Source: Pleurodeles waltl
Lineage: Eukaryota; Chordata; Amphibia; Caudata; Salamandridae
Reading direction: 5' to 3'
NCBI RefSeq assembly: GCF_031143425.1
Contig: NC_090448.1
Location: 335,680,177-335,744,176 of the forward strand
Length of the DNA: 64,000 nt
Within the stretch, counting starts at the first letter, position 1. Each line of letters opens with the position of its first letter. Below the pieces are notes generated by a model. That model worked only from the letters and a program-made list of their open reading frames with translations. It was not told the DNA's origin and searched no databases. A program made the translations under genes and the position numbers. Positions 33,601 to 42,469 of this stretch are shown here, piece by piece.

Positions 33601-34582
33601 GTTTTCCTTGGGAAAGGTTGCCGTCCACCAATGAAGATCCGCTGCAGTGTCCCTGGGGATCCTTATCGAATCCTCGAGATCTCCTTTGTGCTGGAACCAC
33701 TGCCTGCGGAGGCACCACTGAAGAGCCCTCATATGCCAGCGTGCGTGAGGGACCAACAGAATGCAAGAAGCAAACAGACCTAGCAGGCGTAAGACCTTGA
33801 GGACTGGAACTGCTGCTCCATTTTGAAACATTGGAATCAGTGCCTGAATGTCCCAAACCCGCTGAGGTGGGGGGGTAGGCCCGAAACAATGTTGTGTCCA
33901 GTACTGCTCCTATGAACAGGAGGCGTTGAGAGGGCTCCAGGTGAGATTTGGGTACATTTACAGAAAAACCCAGATCGAACAACAACTGGGTTGTCATTCG
34001 CAGGTGAGACAACACAAGCTCTGGAGATTTGGCTTTGATCAATCAATCGTCCAGGTAGGGAAAAAACACTACTCCCCTCCTTCTGAGATGTGCTGCAACC
34101 ACTGCCATCACCTTCGTAAAAACTCGAGGTGCTGAAGTAAGTCCAAATGGAAGGACCCCAAACTGGTAGTGCTGCGTCCCGACCACAAACCGTAGATACT
34201 TCCTGTGCGACTTGATTAACGGAATATGAAAGTACGCATCCTGCAAGTCGACAGACACCATTCAGTCTCCTTCGTTCAACGCCAATAGTACCTGCGCTAG
34301 GGTCAATATTTTGAATTTCTCCTGTTTGAGGAACAAATTCAAAATCCTCAAGTCCAGGATCGGTCTTAGACGACCATCCGCTTTGGGAATCAGGAAATAT
34401 CTTGAATAACACCCCTGACCCCTTTCCTCACCGGCACCAACTCTATTGCGCCCTTTGACAACATGGTCAGAACCTCCTGTTGTAACAACCGAAGATGGTC
34501 TTCTGAACAAAATGAGGGACCGGGGGGGGGGGGAAGGGAGGAGGGGACTCCTGAAAAGGGAGAGCATAACCTTTTTCCACAA
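33601..34582 (-). pseudogene. DIRS reverse transcriptase (copy D5)
   Basis: Fingers: CYSRYFLIPKADGRLRPILD (about 34355-34415) and LILALAQ-like KFKILTLAQVLLAL. Palm: VSVDLQDAYFHIPL (34220-34258), FGVLPFGLTSAPRVFTKVM and FFPYLDD (34046-34066) with both catalytic Asp. Breaks are a TGA at 34262-34264 just before VSVDL, a TGA at 34043-34045 directly after YLDD, a shift in a G-run at about 34519-34530, and a frame switch between 33585 and 33860. At both TGA sites D1 has Trp. The RT start overlaps the end of gag in another frame. Confidence 0.85.
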
Positions 34583-34683
34583 TTCTTAACACCCATGAGT
34601 CCGTTGTAATCGACTCCCACTTGTGTAGAAAAAGACTCAACCTTCCCCCTACAGGAGAAGTATGAATGATAAAGTGGGGAAAA

Positions 34684-36799
34684 CTAGGGCTGCTTCTGCT
34701 GTTGTCCACCGGAGGAGGAGGATGAAGAAGAAGGTTGCTGGACTGGTCCTCTAACTCTGCCCCGCCCTCTAAAGGCACGATAGGGCGGATTGGCAGGTTG
34801 CTGGGCCAAGTATTGGGACCTCCGAAAGGCGGAACCACGTGCAAACCCCCTGAACCTGCGAAAAGGTCTATAAGATGTAGCAGTAGCCGTCTGTAAGCCC
34901 AAAGACATAGCTGTCGCCCGACTGTCCTTAAACCTTTCAAGGGCAGAGTCCGCCTTCTCGCCAAACAGCTTTTCACCATCGAATGGCAGATCTAACCAGG
35001 TGGATTGAACATCCGATGAAAATCCAGAGGACCTTAACCAGGCGTGCCTCCTAGTAGCCACAGATGTCCCCATGGCCCTGGCTACCGAATCAGACATGTC
35101 CAGACCGGACTGTATAATCTGCTGTGCAGCCGTCTGCGCATCCGAAAAAAGAGATCCATAAGGACCTTTGTACCTCCTGCTGCAGATCTTTGGCCATTTC
35201 CTTAGCGGAGTCCATAAGGGCGTGGACATACCTGCCCAGCACACAGGTAGAATCAGTAGCCTTGAGCGCCATGCTACAGGATGAAAAGATCTTCTTCGAA
35301 GACTGCTCCATCCTCTTGGACTCCCTATCAGTTGGAACTCCAGGGAATGTACAGGAGCAGACTTCGCAGAGCAAGACGCCTGGACTACTAAACTCTCAGG
35401 AGTCGGATGACGTGACAGGAAAACCAGATCTCCTGGTGCGCCTCTATGCCTTCTCGCTACTGCCCTGTTCACTGCAGGAGTCGTAACTGGCTTCCTCCAC
35501 AAGTCCAATATAGGCTCAGTCAAAGCCTCATTAAAGGGCAGCAAAGGATCAGCACTGGACGCATAAGGGTGCAACACCTCGGTGAGCAGGTTAGTTTTCA
35601 CCTCCGCCACAGACAATGGCAAGTCCAGAAACTCTGCTGCCTTCCTGACCACCATATGGAAGGATGCGGCCGCCTCTGTAAACTCCCCCGGAGATGCAAT
35701 GTCCCACTCCGGGGAAGTATCCAGGCCGCTTGCAGTGGCCAGTCCCTGGTACTCATCATAAGGATCAATCTCACCCTCCTCCAACTGCCTGTACTCTTCC
35801 TCTTCCAGAAGTCTTAAAGCCTTTCTACGAGACCGAAGGTGTGTTTCCAAAGTCGGCGTCGATAATGAATCCATTGACGCCGAAGATTTTGAATCCCGGA
35901 AAGGCACAGGAAGAGATGGGTGACTCCTAGCATCACCCGGCGCCGGCACCGACACAGACTCCAACGAAGACCTCCGTGGAGTCGGCTGGCAGGAAGGCGA
36001 TGGAGCCGGCCTGGAAGGGGACATCTTCGACATCGAATGGCGCGGTGATGGCGTTGGCTGACGCGATGGTGAAGCCACCGTCACAGGTGGTGATCCTCCA
36101 CGAGGTGATATCCTCGGCGCCGATCCAACCTCAGCAGGACAAAAAGGCATGAATGGAGCCGCTTTATACGGTGCCGGAGAGCCCAAATCAAATGCCAATG
36201 GCCCCGTGTGACCCGCCGGTGCACCAGCAGGAGCCATGGACTGAAAAACGGCATACATTGCATTAAAAAAATGCAGCAGGATCTGCCCCTGGAGCCAGGA
36301 AAGCAGGATATTGCTGAGTAGATGACTGCTGTACATCAGGCTCCTGCGACGCTAGAAAAAACGGAGGAATATGATGAGTAACCTCAAAGACCGACGGCGC
36401 TGGCGATAACTCCAGACTCCTGGGTTGAGGCGACACAGTAGGGCTCATCTCCCATGTCTTTTGGCGTCGAGAAGACAGAGACCTCGACCTCGACCGGCTC
36501 CGCTCAGATGGGCGCCGAGAGCCATGACGGCGCAGTGAATCATAATGACGCCGCTTCTTATGCTTCTTTGGTGAAGCACGGGAGGAATCCCTCTTATGGC
36601 CCTTCTTTGCTTTCGCTAGAAAAAGCTTCGCCTCTCGCTCCTTTAGAGCCTTCGGGTTCATACTCTGGCATGACGAACATCCTTTAACGTCGTGCTCAGA
36701 ACTAAGGCACCAAATACAATCCGAATGTGGATCGGTCACAGACATCCGACCTCCCCATTCTCTACATGGCTTAAACCCGGATTTCTTTGGAGGAGACAT
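34684..36799 (-). pseudogene. DIRS gag (copy D5)
   Basis: Start chosen at ATG 36797-36799 (MSPPKKSGFKPC). Residues 28-44 form a zinc-knuckle-like C-x2-C-x4-H-x4-C-x2-C. Residues about 65-140 are Lys/Arg and then Ser/Arg rich (RSRSRSRS). The frame ends after about 178 codons at 36263. The continuation is in another frame across a run of seven A (36266-36272) and runs to 34684. It includes an acidic LLEEEEYRQLEEGEIDPYDE segment, DAQTAAQQIIQSGLDMSDSV, LERFKDSRATAMSL and an RG/FR-rich tail. A second frame excursion occurs at about 35150-35395. Total length would be about 700 residues. In the family it is the RNA-binding structural protein. Confidence 0.8.
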
Positions 36800-37080
36800 T
36801 TTAACCACCAAAAACTCAACAGTAATCAACGAGCCAGGAAGAAAAACCGTTGGCGTCGAAGGCACGGAAAAAAGGAAAACTGACGTCAGCACGCCGACGA
36901 GGACCTCTCATTGGCACGGCGACGTCAGACGGAGTCACGTGGAGCCGTGCCATTACGACGTCCTCGTCGACAGCTAGGAAGAACACTCTGTCGGATGCTG
37001 GCGCAAGGACGAATTCGTAAGGTGAGGAATCCACAGGTAGTTGTATCCATCAGAACTTACTTTCACCGAAAGTTTTTCTC
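36800..37080 (-). promoter_or_regulatory. DIRS 5' arm and leader (copy D5)
   Basis: Arm 37018-37080 reads on the minus strand TTCTGATGGATACAACTACC... and matches the ICR. The leader 36800-37017 contains three GACGTC palindromes (about 36886, 36921 and 36957) and CACGTG (36938), potential bZIP/bHLH sites, directly upstream of the gag ATG. Unlike D3 and D4 there is no TATA-like core; the corresponding stretch reads GACGTC and CACGTGAC. Confidence 0.6.
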
Positions 37081-38602
37081 AACAGATTGAGGTTTGCAAA
37101 GGATTCTAGGTAACAGAACCTGGTGAGAGCGCCACAAGTTACCCCATCCTAGGTTCCTATAGGTGTCTAGTTTAAAAAAAATGCACAGGTGTGGTAGATT
37201 TTCCCAGGTGCCGGCTGAGCTAGAGACCAAAATCCACAGCTAAGTACTTTCCAAAAAACACGTCAGTTGTCAATGTAAACATTTGATACGTCCATGCTGC
37301 GTTTTGGGGCGCTTCCTGTCACGGGCACTAGGCCTACCAACACAAGTGAGGTACCATTTTTATCGGGTGATGTGAAGGAATGATGAGTGGAAGGAAGTTT
37401 GTGGCTCCCCTCAGCTTCCAGAACTTTGCAGCACCGAAATGTGAGAAAAAAGTGTTCTTTTTGCCAAATTGTGAGGTTTGCTAAGGATTCTGGGTAACAG
37501 AACCTGGTGAGAGCACCACAAGTTACCCCATCCTGGGTTCCCCTAAGTGTCTAATTTTCAGAATGTCCAGGTTTGCTAGGTTTTCCTAGGTGCCCGATGA
37601 GCTAAAGGCCAAAATCCACAGCTAGGCACTTTCCAAAAAGCACGTCACATTTCAGTGTAAAAATGTGATGTGTCCATGTTGTGTTTCCGGTCGCGGGCAT
37701 TAGACCTACCCACACAAGTGATGTACTATTCTTTTCGGGAGACTTGGGGGAATATAAAATAGCAGAAGAAGTGTCATTGCCCCTTATCTTTCTCCACATT
37801 TGTTCCTTCCAAATGTAAGTGTGTGTAAAAAAAAAAAAAAAAGACGTCTATTTGAGAAATGCCCTGTAATTCACGTGCTAGTATGGGGAACCCGGAATTC
37901 AGAGATGTGCGAATAACCACTGCTTCTCAACACCTTATCTTGTGCCCATTTTGGATATACAAAGGTTTCCTTGAAACCTATTTTTCACTCTTTATATTTC
38001 AGCAAATGAATTGCTGTATACCAGACATACAATGAAAACCCATTGGAAGGTGCAGCTCTCCTTTATTGGCTCTGGGTACCTAGGGTTCTTGATGAACCTA
38101 CAAGCTCCACATAACCCCGCAACCAGAAGAGTCCAGCAGACTTAACAGTTTATTGCTTTAAAAAAAAAAAATCAGCCGTAGCTGGATAAAGTTATAAAAG
38201 TAAACGTGGACAGAAACTGGTCTTTTTTTACCTCAATTTCAATATTGCTTTATTTTAGCTGTTACTTTCTGTAGGAAAATCTTGAAGGATCTACACACAT
38301 GGCCTCTTGCTGAATTCAGAATTTTGTCTACTTTTCAGAAATGTTTAGCTGTCCAGGATCCAGCATTGGTTTCACACCCATTTCTGGCACTAACTGGAAG
38401 GAGGCTGAAAGCACAAAAAATAGTAAAAATGGGTTATGTCCCAGTAAAATGCCACAATTGTGTTGAAAAATTGGGTTTTCTGATTCAAGTCTGCCTGTTC
38501 CTGAAAGCTGGGAAGATGGTGATTTTAGCACTGCAAACCATTTGTTGATGCCATTTTCAGGGGGAAAAAAACACAAGCTTTCTTCTGCAGCCATTTGTTC
38601 CC

Positions 38603-38640
<38 letters not shown>

Positions 38641-38846
38641 TTTCGCTATATTTGGTCTTCTCCAGGGGAACCCACAAACTCTGGGTACCTATAGAATCCC
38701 TAGAATGTTGGGAAAAAGGATGCTAATTTGGCGTGGGTAGTTCATGTGGCAAAAGGTTATGAGGGCCTAAGCGCGAATGGACCCAAATAGCCAAAAGAAA
38801 GGCCTGGCACCTGAGGGGGGAAAAGGCCTGGCAGCAAAGGGGTTAA
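37081..38846. repeat. Large non-coding repeat bounded by TTAA (copy 2)
   Basis: Two tandem units of about 385 bp (TTGAGGTTTGCAAAGGATTC at 37086 and TGAGGTTTGCTAAGGATTC near 37470, each followed by TGGGTAACAGAACCTGG-type sequence), then a divergent tail. Poly-A of 16 lies at 37828-37843 and of about 30 near 38606-38636. It ends GGCAGCAAAGGGGTTAA at 38846, and the DIRS D6 recombinase continues immediately; D5's homologous sequence has CCCTTAATGAACC there. A TTAA target suggests a piggyBac-like non-autonomous element, but the left end cannot be defined because D5 abuts it. Confidence 0.55.
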
Positions 38847-39071
38847 GGAACCTATTTACAATAGGAGATTTAAACGGGAAAGGAGGATCAGGCAGCCATG
38901 AGAAAGCAGAGACTGCAGACAACCTGCTGCTCAATCTACACCAAAGAAGGTGGAGACTGGACAGGTTCGGTGGGAAATACTCCCCTGCTCCTGCAACAAA
39001 AGATCCTCCCGAAGGGGCAGTCTCATCAGAGGATTGATGGCCATGCTGGATAGATTGGGATAGCATACTCT
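38847..39071 (-). pseudogene. DIRS tyrosine recombinase remnant (copy D6)
   Basis: Minus strand: LPDPPFPFKSPIVNRFL (about 38847-38905) matches LPDQPSLFKSPIVNRF of D5. Just upstream, at about 38960-39060, lies the MT-YR linker (SQSIQHGHQSSDETAPSGGS). The interval between the two blocks is deleted. The catalytic part would lie beyond the TTAA repeat and is not found contiguous. Confidence 0.65.
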
Positions 39072-39866
39072 TTATGCCCAGTCCAGAGCTACAAAGACGA
39101 CGTGGGCAGGGTCATTCTTGATCTTCTTGAGAAATTTGGGCAGAAGTGGTATGGGCGTAGAGCTTGAGTCGAGACAAAAAGCATCACTGTGCAAGTGCCA
39201 CCTTGGAACTTCCAATGTGCAATACTGCTGACATTGCACGTTATCTGCAGAGGCTAACAGATCTAACCAAGGTTCTGTCCACTGCTGAAAGATATCTTGT
39301 GTCACCTCTGGATGGAAACACCATTTATGATCAACCAAGCATTTTAGCTGGGTTTGTCCGCTCTCACATTCAGAGAGCCTGCCAGATGTTGAACCACCAG
39401 GAAAATGCCCTGTTTCAGCCAACTCCAGAGGCACAAAGGTTCCTGAAAAAGGGTCCACAACCCCACCCAGCCATACGTTTTGCAGTACCACATGGGGTGG
39501 TGTTGTCGGTGAACACTGCACTACCTTCCCTCTGAGAGAGGGAAGAAAAGCTTTCAATGCTAGTCTGATCGGCAGGAGCTTCAACAGGTTGATGTGGAGT
39601 CCTGACTCTCCCAAGTGGCTGCCCCATCCCAGGAGCGACGCATCTGTCACTACTGTCAGATCTGGTTGGGGAAGAGAGAGGGGCCTGCCTCTGACCATTT
39701 CACGGTTCGTTAGCCACCACTGCAGATCTCGAGCAGTTTTGTCCGGGTTCTGGATTATGTTGAAGAGATTCCTCTGATGCTGGGCCCACTGGCACTTCTG
39801 GACCCACTGAAGAGCCTGCATATGCCACCTGGCACCTGGCCCGCATATGTCACTAGCAGGATGCAA
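39072..39866 (-). pseudogene. DIRS RNase H plus Dam-like domain (copy D6)
   Basis: 264 open codons. DLQWWLTNREMVRGRPLSLP then LTVVTDASLLGWGSHLGESG (first catalytic Asp), LLKLLPIRLALKAF (the catalytic Glu position is Lys in LLKLL), and a frame-shifted third strand (SPTTPPHVVLQ instead of TDNTTA). Then VDHKWCFHPEVTQDIFQQW and PWLDLLASADNVQCQQY, the DIRS Dam-like block, with DAFCLDSSSTPIPLLPKFLK. Catalytic residues are therefore lost although the ORF is open. Confidence 0.8.
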
Positions 39867-40641
39867 GAGTCCATGAGGCCCAGCAGCGTCAGAGTCATTC
39901 TCACCAAAATCCAGGATAGAGGGTAAAACATCAGTATCTTAGCCTGAATATCCTCGGGCAGATAAGCCTAAAATTGCACTTTGTCCAGAACAGCGCCGAT
40001 GAACAGGAGCATTTGAGCAGGAGTCAGGTGTGACTTTGGCACATTTATAATGAACCCCAGGGAATGCAGGAGGTCCACTGTAGTCTGAAGGTGGGGGACG
40101 ACAGCCTGGGGTAAGCCCACCTTCAACAGCCAGTTGTCGAGGCAGGGGAAGACTGAGACCCTTGACCCATGCAGATGAGCTGCTACCACCACCATCACCT
40201 TGGTTAACACCTGAGTGGAGCTGGTAAGGTCAAAAGGGAGCACGGTGAAAGTCTGTGGGCAGGCAGGACAGGCATATGAAAATAAGTGTAACACAAGTCC
40301 AACACAACCATCTAGTCTCCTGCTTTCAGGGCAGGTAAAACCTGAGCCAGAGTGAGCATTTTGAACTTCTCCTTCTTGAGGGAGAGATTGAGGGACTGAA
40401 GGTCTAGGATAGGGCGGAGCCCATTGTCTTTTTTGTGCACCAGAAAATACCGGAAATAACAACAACCACTTACATCTGGCACGGGGACTCCATCTATGGC
40501 TCCCCTGACCAAGAGAGCTGTAAACTCCTCACAAAGAAGTGCCAAGTGATCCTCCGTCATCTGGTCGTAGGATGGTGACATGGATGGAGGGGTAGTCTCA
40601 AAGGGGAGTAAGTACCCCTTTGAACTATCTACAAAACCCAC
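39867..40641 (-). pseudogene. DIRS reverse transcriptase (copy D6)
   Basis: 40312-40641 encodes CYFRYFLVHKKDNGLRPILD and LTLAQVLPALKAGD, then TAG at 40312-40314 where D1 has Trp. 39968-40465 encodes FTVLPFDLTSSTQVLTKVM and VSVFPCLDNWLLKVG: the active site reads CLDN in place of YLDD, so the second Asp is Asn. The two ORFs overlap out of frame. Inactive. Confidence 0.8.
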
Positions 40642-41100
40642 CTGTCTGATGTAAAGGACTGCCAGCGCAGCAGGTGATGGCGGATCCTGCCTCTGAATTG
40701 TCTCTGGTGGGGCATCGTCCGACTAGTAAGGTGAGAAGGTAGCTGCAGAAAGGGGAGGGGGTGGGGGGGGGGGGAGGGGGGGCTGGCTGGACTGTTGGCT
40801 CCCGATCCACAAGGACATTGGATCCCACATCCCCGGCCAGACAGGGGCTGGGCAGAATGTGCAACACTGTGGTTGAAGGGGAATGGACATGGTGAGGTAC
40901 ACCACTTCCATAGCCACAAAAGGGCCAAAAAGCAGACTGAAGGAGCCAAGGGGCTGCTGCGAGACCTAGGGAACTGGCCGTAGCACTGGAATCCTTGAAG
41001 CGCTCGAGCGCAGAGTCTCCCTTGTCCCAGAAGAGACAGTTGCCATCAAAGGGCATGTCCATAAGGGTAGATTGATCTGGAATTATCTAAATGCTGCTTG
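40642..41100 (-). pseudogene. DIRS gag C-terminal part (copy D6)
   Basis: Minus strand: DMPFDGNCLFWDKGDSALER then FKDSSATASSLGLAAAPWLL, matching D5's DLPFDGEKLFGEKADSALER and FKDSRATAMSLGL. A G-rich insertion (40748-40785) disrupts the tail. Gag upstream of about 41100 is missing; ERV-related sequence begins there. Confidence 0.75.
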
Positions 41101-41653
41101 TAAGTGAATTTACCTTAAAATATGGAAGTCAAGAGGCGTTTGGCAAAACAGGAACAGTTTGTTTAATTAAACACTACGGCCGAGAGAGCAATTACAGAAA
41201 TAGGGTCTAAGGACTGTCTTCTCAGTGCACAACTGATCTGAGCAGTGTTTATACAACACTTCTTTGAGTACAATAAAACAATTAAAACATTTCTTTCTGG
41301 GTACAGAATGTGACCAGTTGTCCTGGAGTCATAAACAAGGCCCTGATGACATAAGCAGGTGGGTCTCAATCTGCCATGGACACAATGAGGGCCAGTGAGG
41401 ACGTGTCTAGATGTCTGGCCTGAGGGGCGTGTGATCACTATGTGTTGCTGTCCATGCTGTGTTTTGATTGCCTAGGTGTTCCTAACTTTATGTGGCATCT
41501 AACATGGTGTTTTAGGAATGCACCCACCCTTCGGGTCATGTGTGTTTTATTGGGGCCAATTTCCTCGGACTACTGTGCTTATCTGCGAGACTGACCGTAG
41601 ATTCCTGTTTGTGTGTTTGTCTGCCGGCTACACAACACCCTTCCTGTGACCTG
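41101..41653 (-). other. Candidate ERV LTR region downstream of env remnant
   Basis: Minus-strand reading after the env stop contains TTGTATAAACACTGC (a TATA-like box near 41245-41260), about 80 bp before a TTAATTAAAC A-rich stretch. That order fits a 3' LTR, but I see no defined TG...CA ends or polypurine tract. No coding content. Confidence 0.35.
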
Positions 41654-42331
41654 TCAGTCTGTAACCCAAGGCTTAAGACTCAGAGCCTGTCTGACCATGT
41701 ACTTTTGTGCCAGGGTTGATGGAGCGTTCATGAGGGAGGAATTTAATGTCTTTTTGTAATTGTGCAATGCTTGGATGGCAAGAGTCAGAGTCCCATTGTC
41801 CATGTCATTGCCTGGTGTGAACGTCCAGCAAGATGCACTGATCTTCGTGCATACTCCAACCTCTATTGCAGTCATTAAGTCCAATACATACTTATGGTGC
41901 ATTACCATGAGGCAGATGGCTCTTAGTTTTTCCTTGATTGCATTAGGGCCGAGCACCATGCTATTAATCATTTTGAGCATTTCACAGTTGGTTATTTGCA
42001 ACCAGCGGGCCTTTGCTTTTGTCTGGAGAATGAAGAACGGTATGGACCCTCCTGCTGGTGCATTCGAGAACAGTTTGAATTCCTCTGAAATATCCTTGTA
42101 CTGAGAGAGCAAAAATAATCCGCAGTTTTTTCCTTCTGAGCCTGATGCAATAGAATTGTCTTCTTCCTTGGCAGGTGTTGGTACAGTTCTGACAGATCTT
42201 CTCAAGGAATGACCAGGATCAGGGTGTGTATAGTGAAGAGGGAGCAGAGGCCACGCCATCTGGAGATGAGCTGAGTGTAAGCAAACTCGCCTTATTGCTT
42301 GTAAGTGTCCATCAGCATGGAGGTGCAGCAC
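41654..42331 (-). pseudogene. Endogenous retrovirus env fragment (transmembrane subunit-like)
   Basis: 225-codon open frame. The first third is not recognisable. The later two thirds resemble the ectodomain of a gammaretrovirus-type TM subunit: a heptad-like region, then a cysteine loop of the form C-x6-C at about residues 163-170, followed by a short region and a helix ending near the stop. The third cysteine of the usual C-x6-CC is Trp. No signal peptide, surface subunit, fusion peptide, membrane span or cytoplasmic tail is visible, so this is an old fragment. No gag or pol of the same element occurs nearby. Confidence 0.6.
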
Positions 42332-42469
42332 TGAATGTCTAGAATGTGCAGGATTGTGCCATAGTTTTCATTCCTACTCAGCATAACTGTTCCTTTGCCT
42401 CTGAAACATAAGGATACCGCATGAAGATACATACAATTAGGGGCTGCCCTTCCCTTCTATTCACGTATA

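Larger units (their letters stand above)
31372..37080 (-). mobile_element. DIRS-type YR retrotransposon, most complete copy (D5)
   Basis: About 5.7 kb on the minus strand: 5' arm (37018-37080), leader, gag, RT, RNase H, Dam-like domain, YR, ICR (31372-31471). The 38-bp segments 31434-31471 and 37018-37055 are perfect inverted repeats. No LTRs, integrase or protease are present, as in the DIRS order. The 3' terminal repeat seen in D3, D4, D7 and D8 is absent, and the element stops at the ICR. Gene breaks are frameshifts in gag and RT, TGA codons in RT and YR, and a hAT MITE in YR, so it is defective. It would need another copy in trans. Confidence 0.85.

Noticed and set aside
32144..33800. Plus-strand ORFs overlapping D5
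   Set aside because: All are antisense to recognisable RT, RNase H and YR sequence.
24897..38846. D4 and D6 as one DIRS element separated by later insertions
   Set aside because: About 190 codons of recombinase between the two ends are missing, so continuity cannot be shown.
41760..42104. Plus-strand ORF of 114 codons
   Set aside because: It is the antisense shadow of the env fragment; only the minus frame resembles a known protein.
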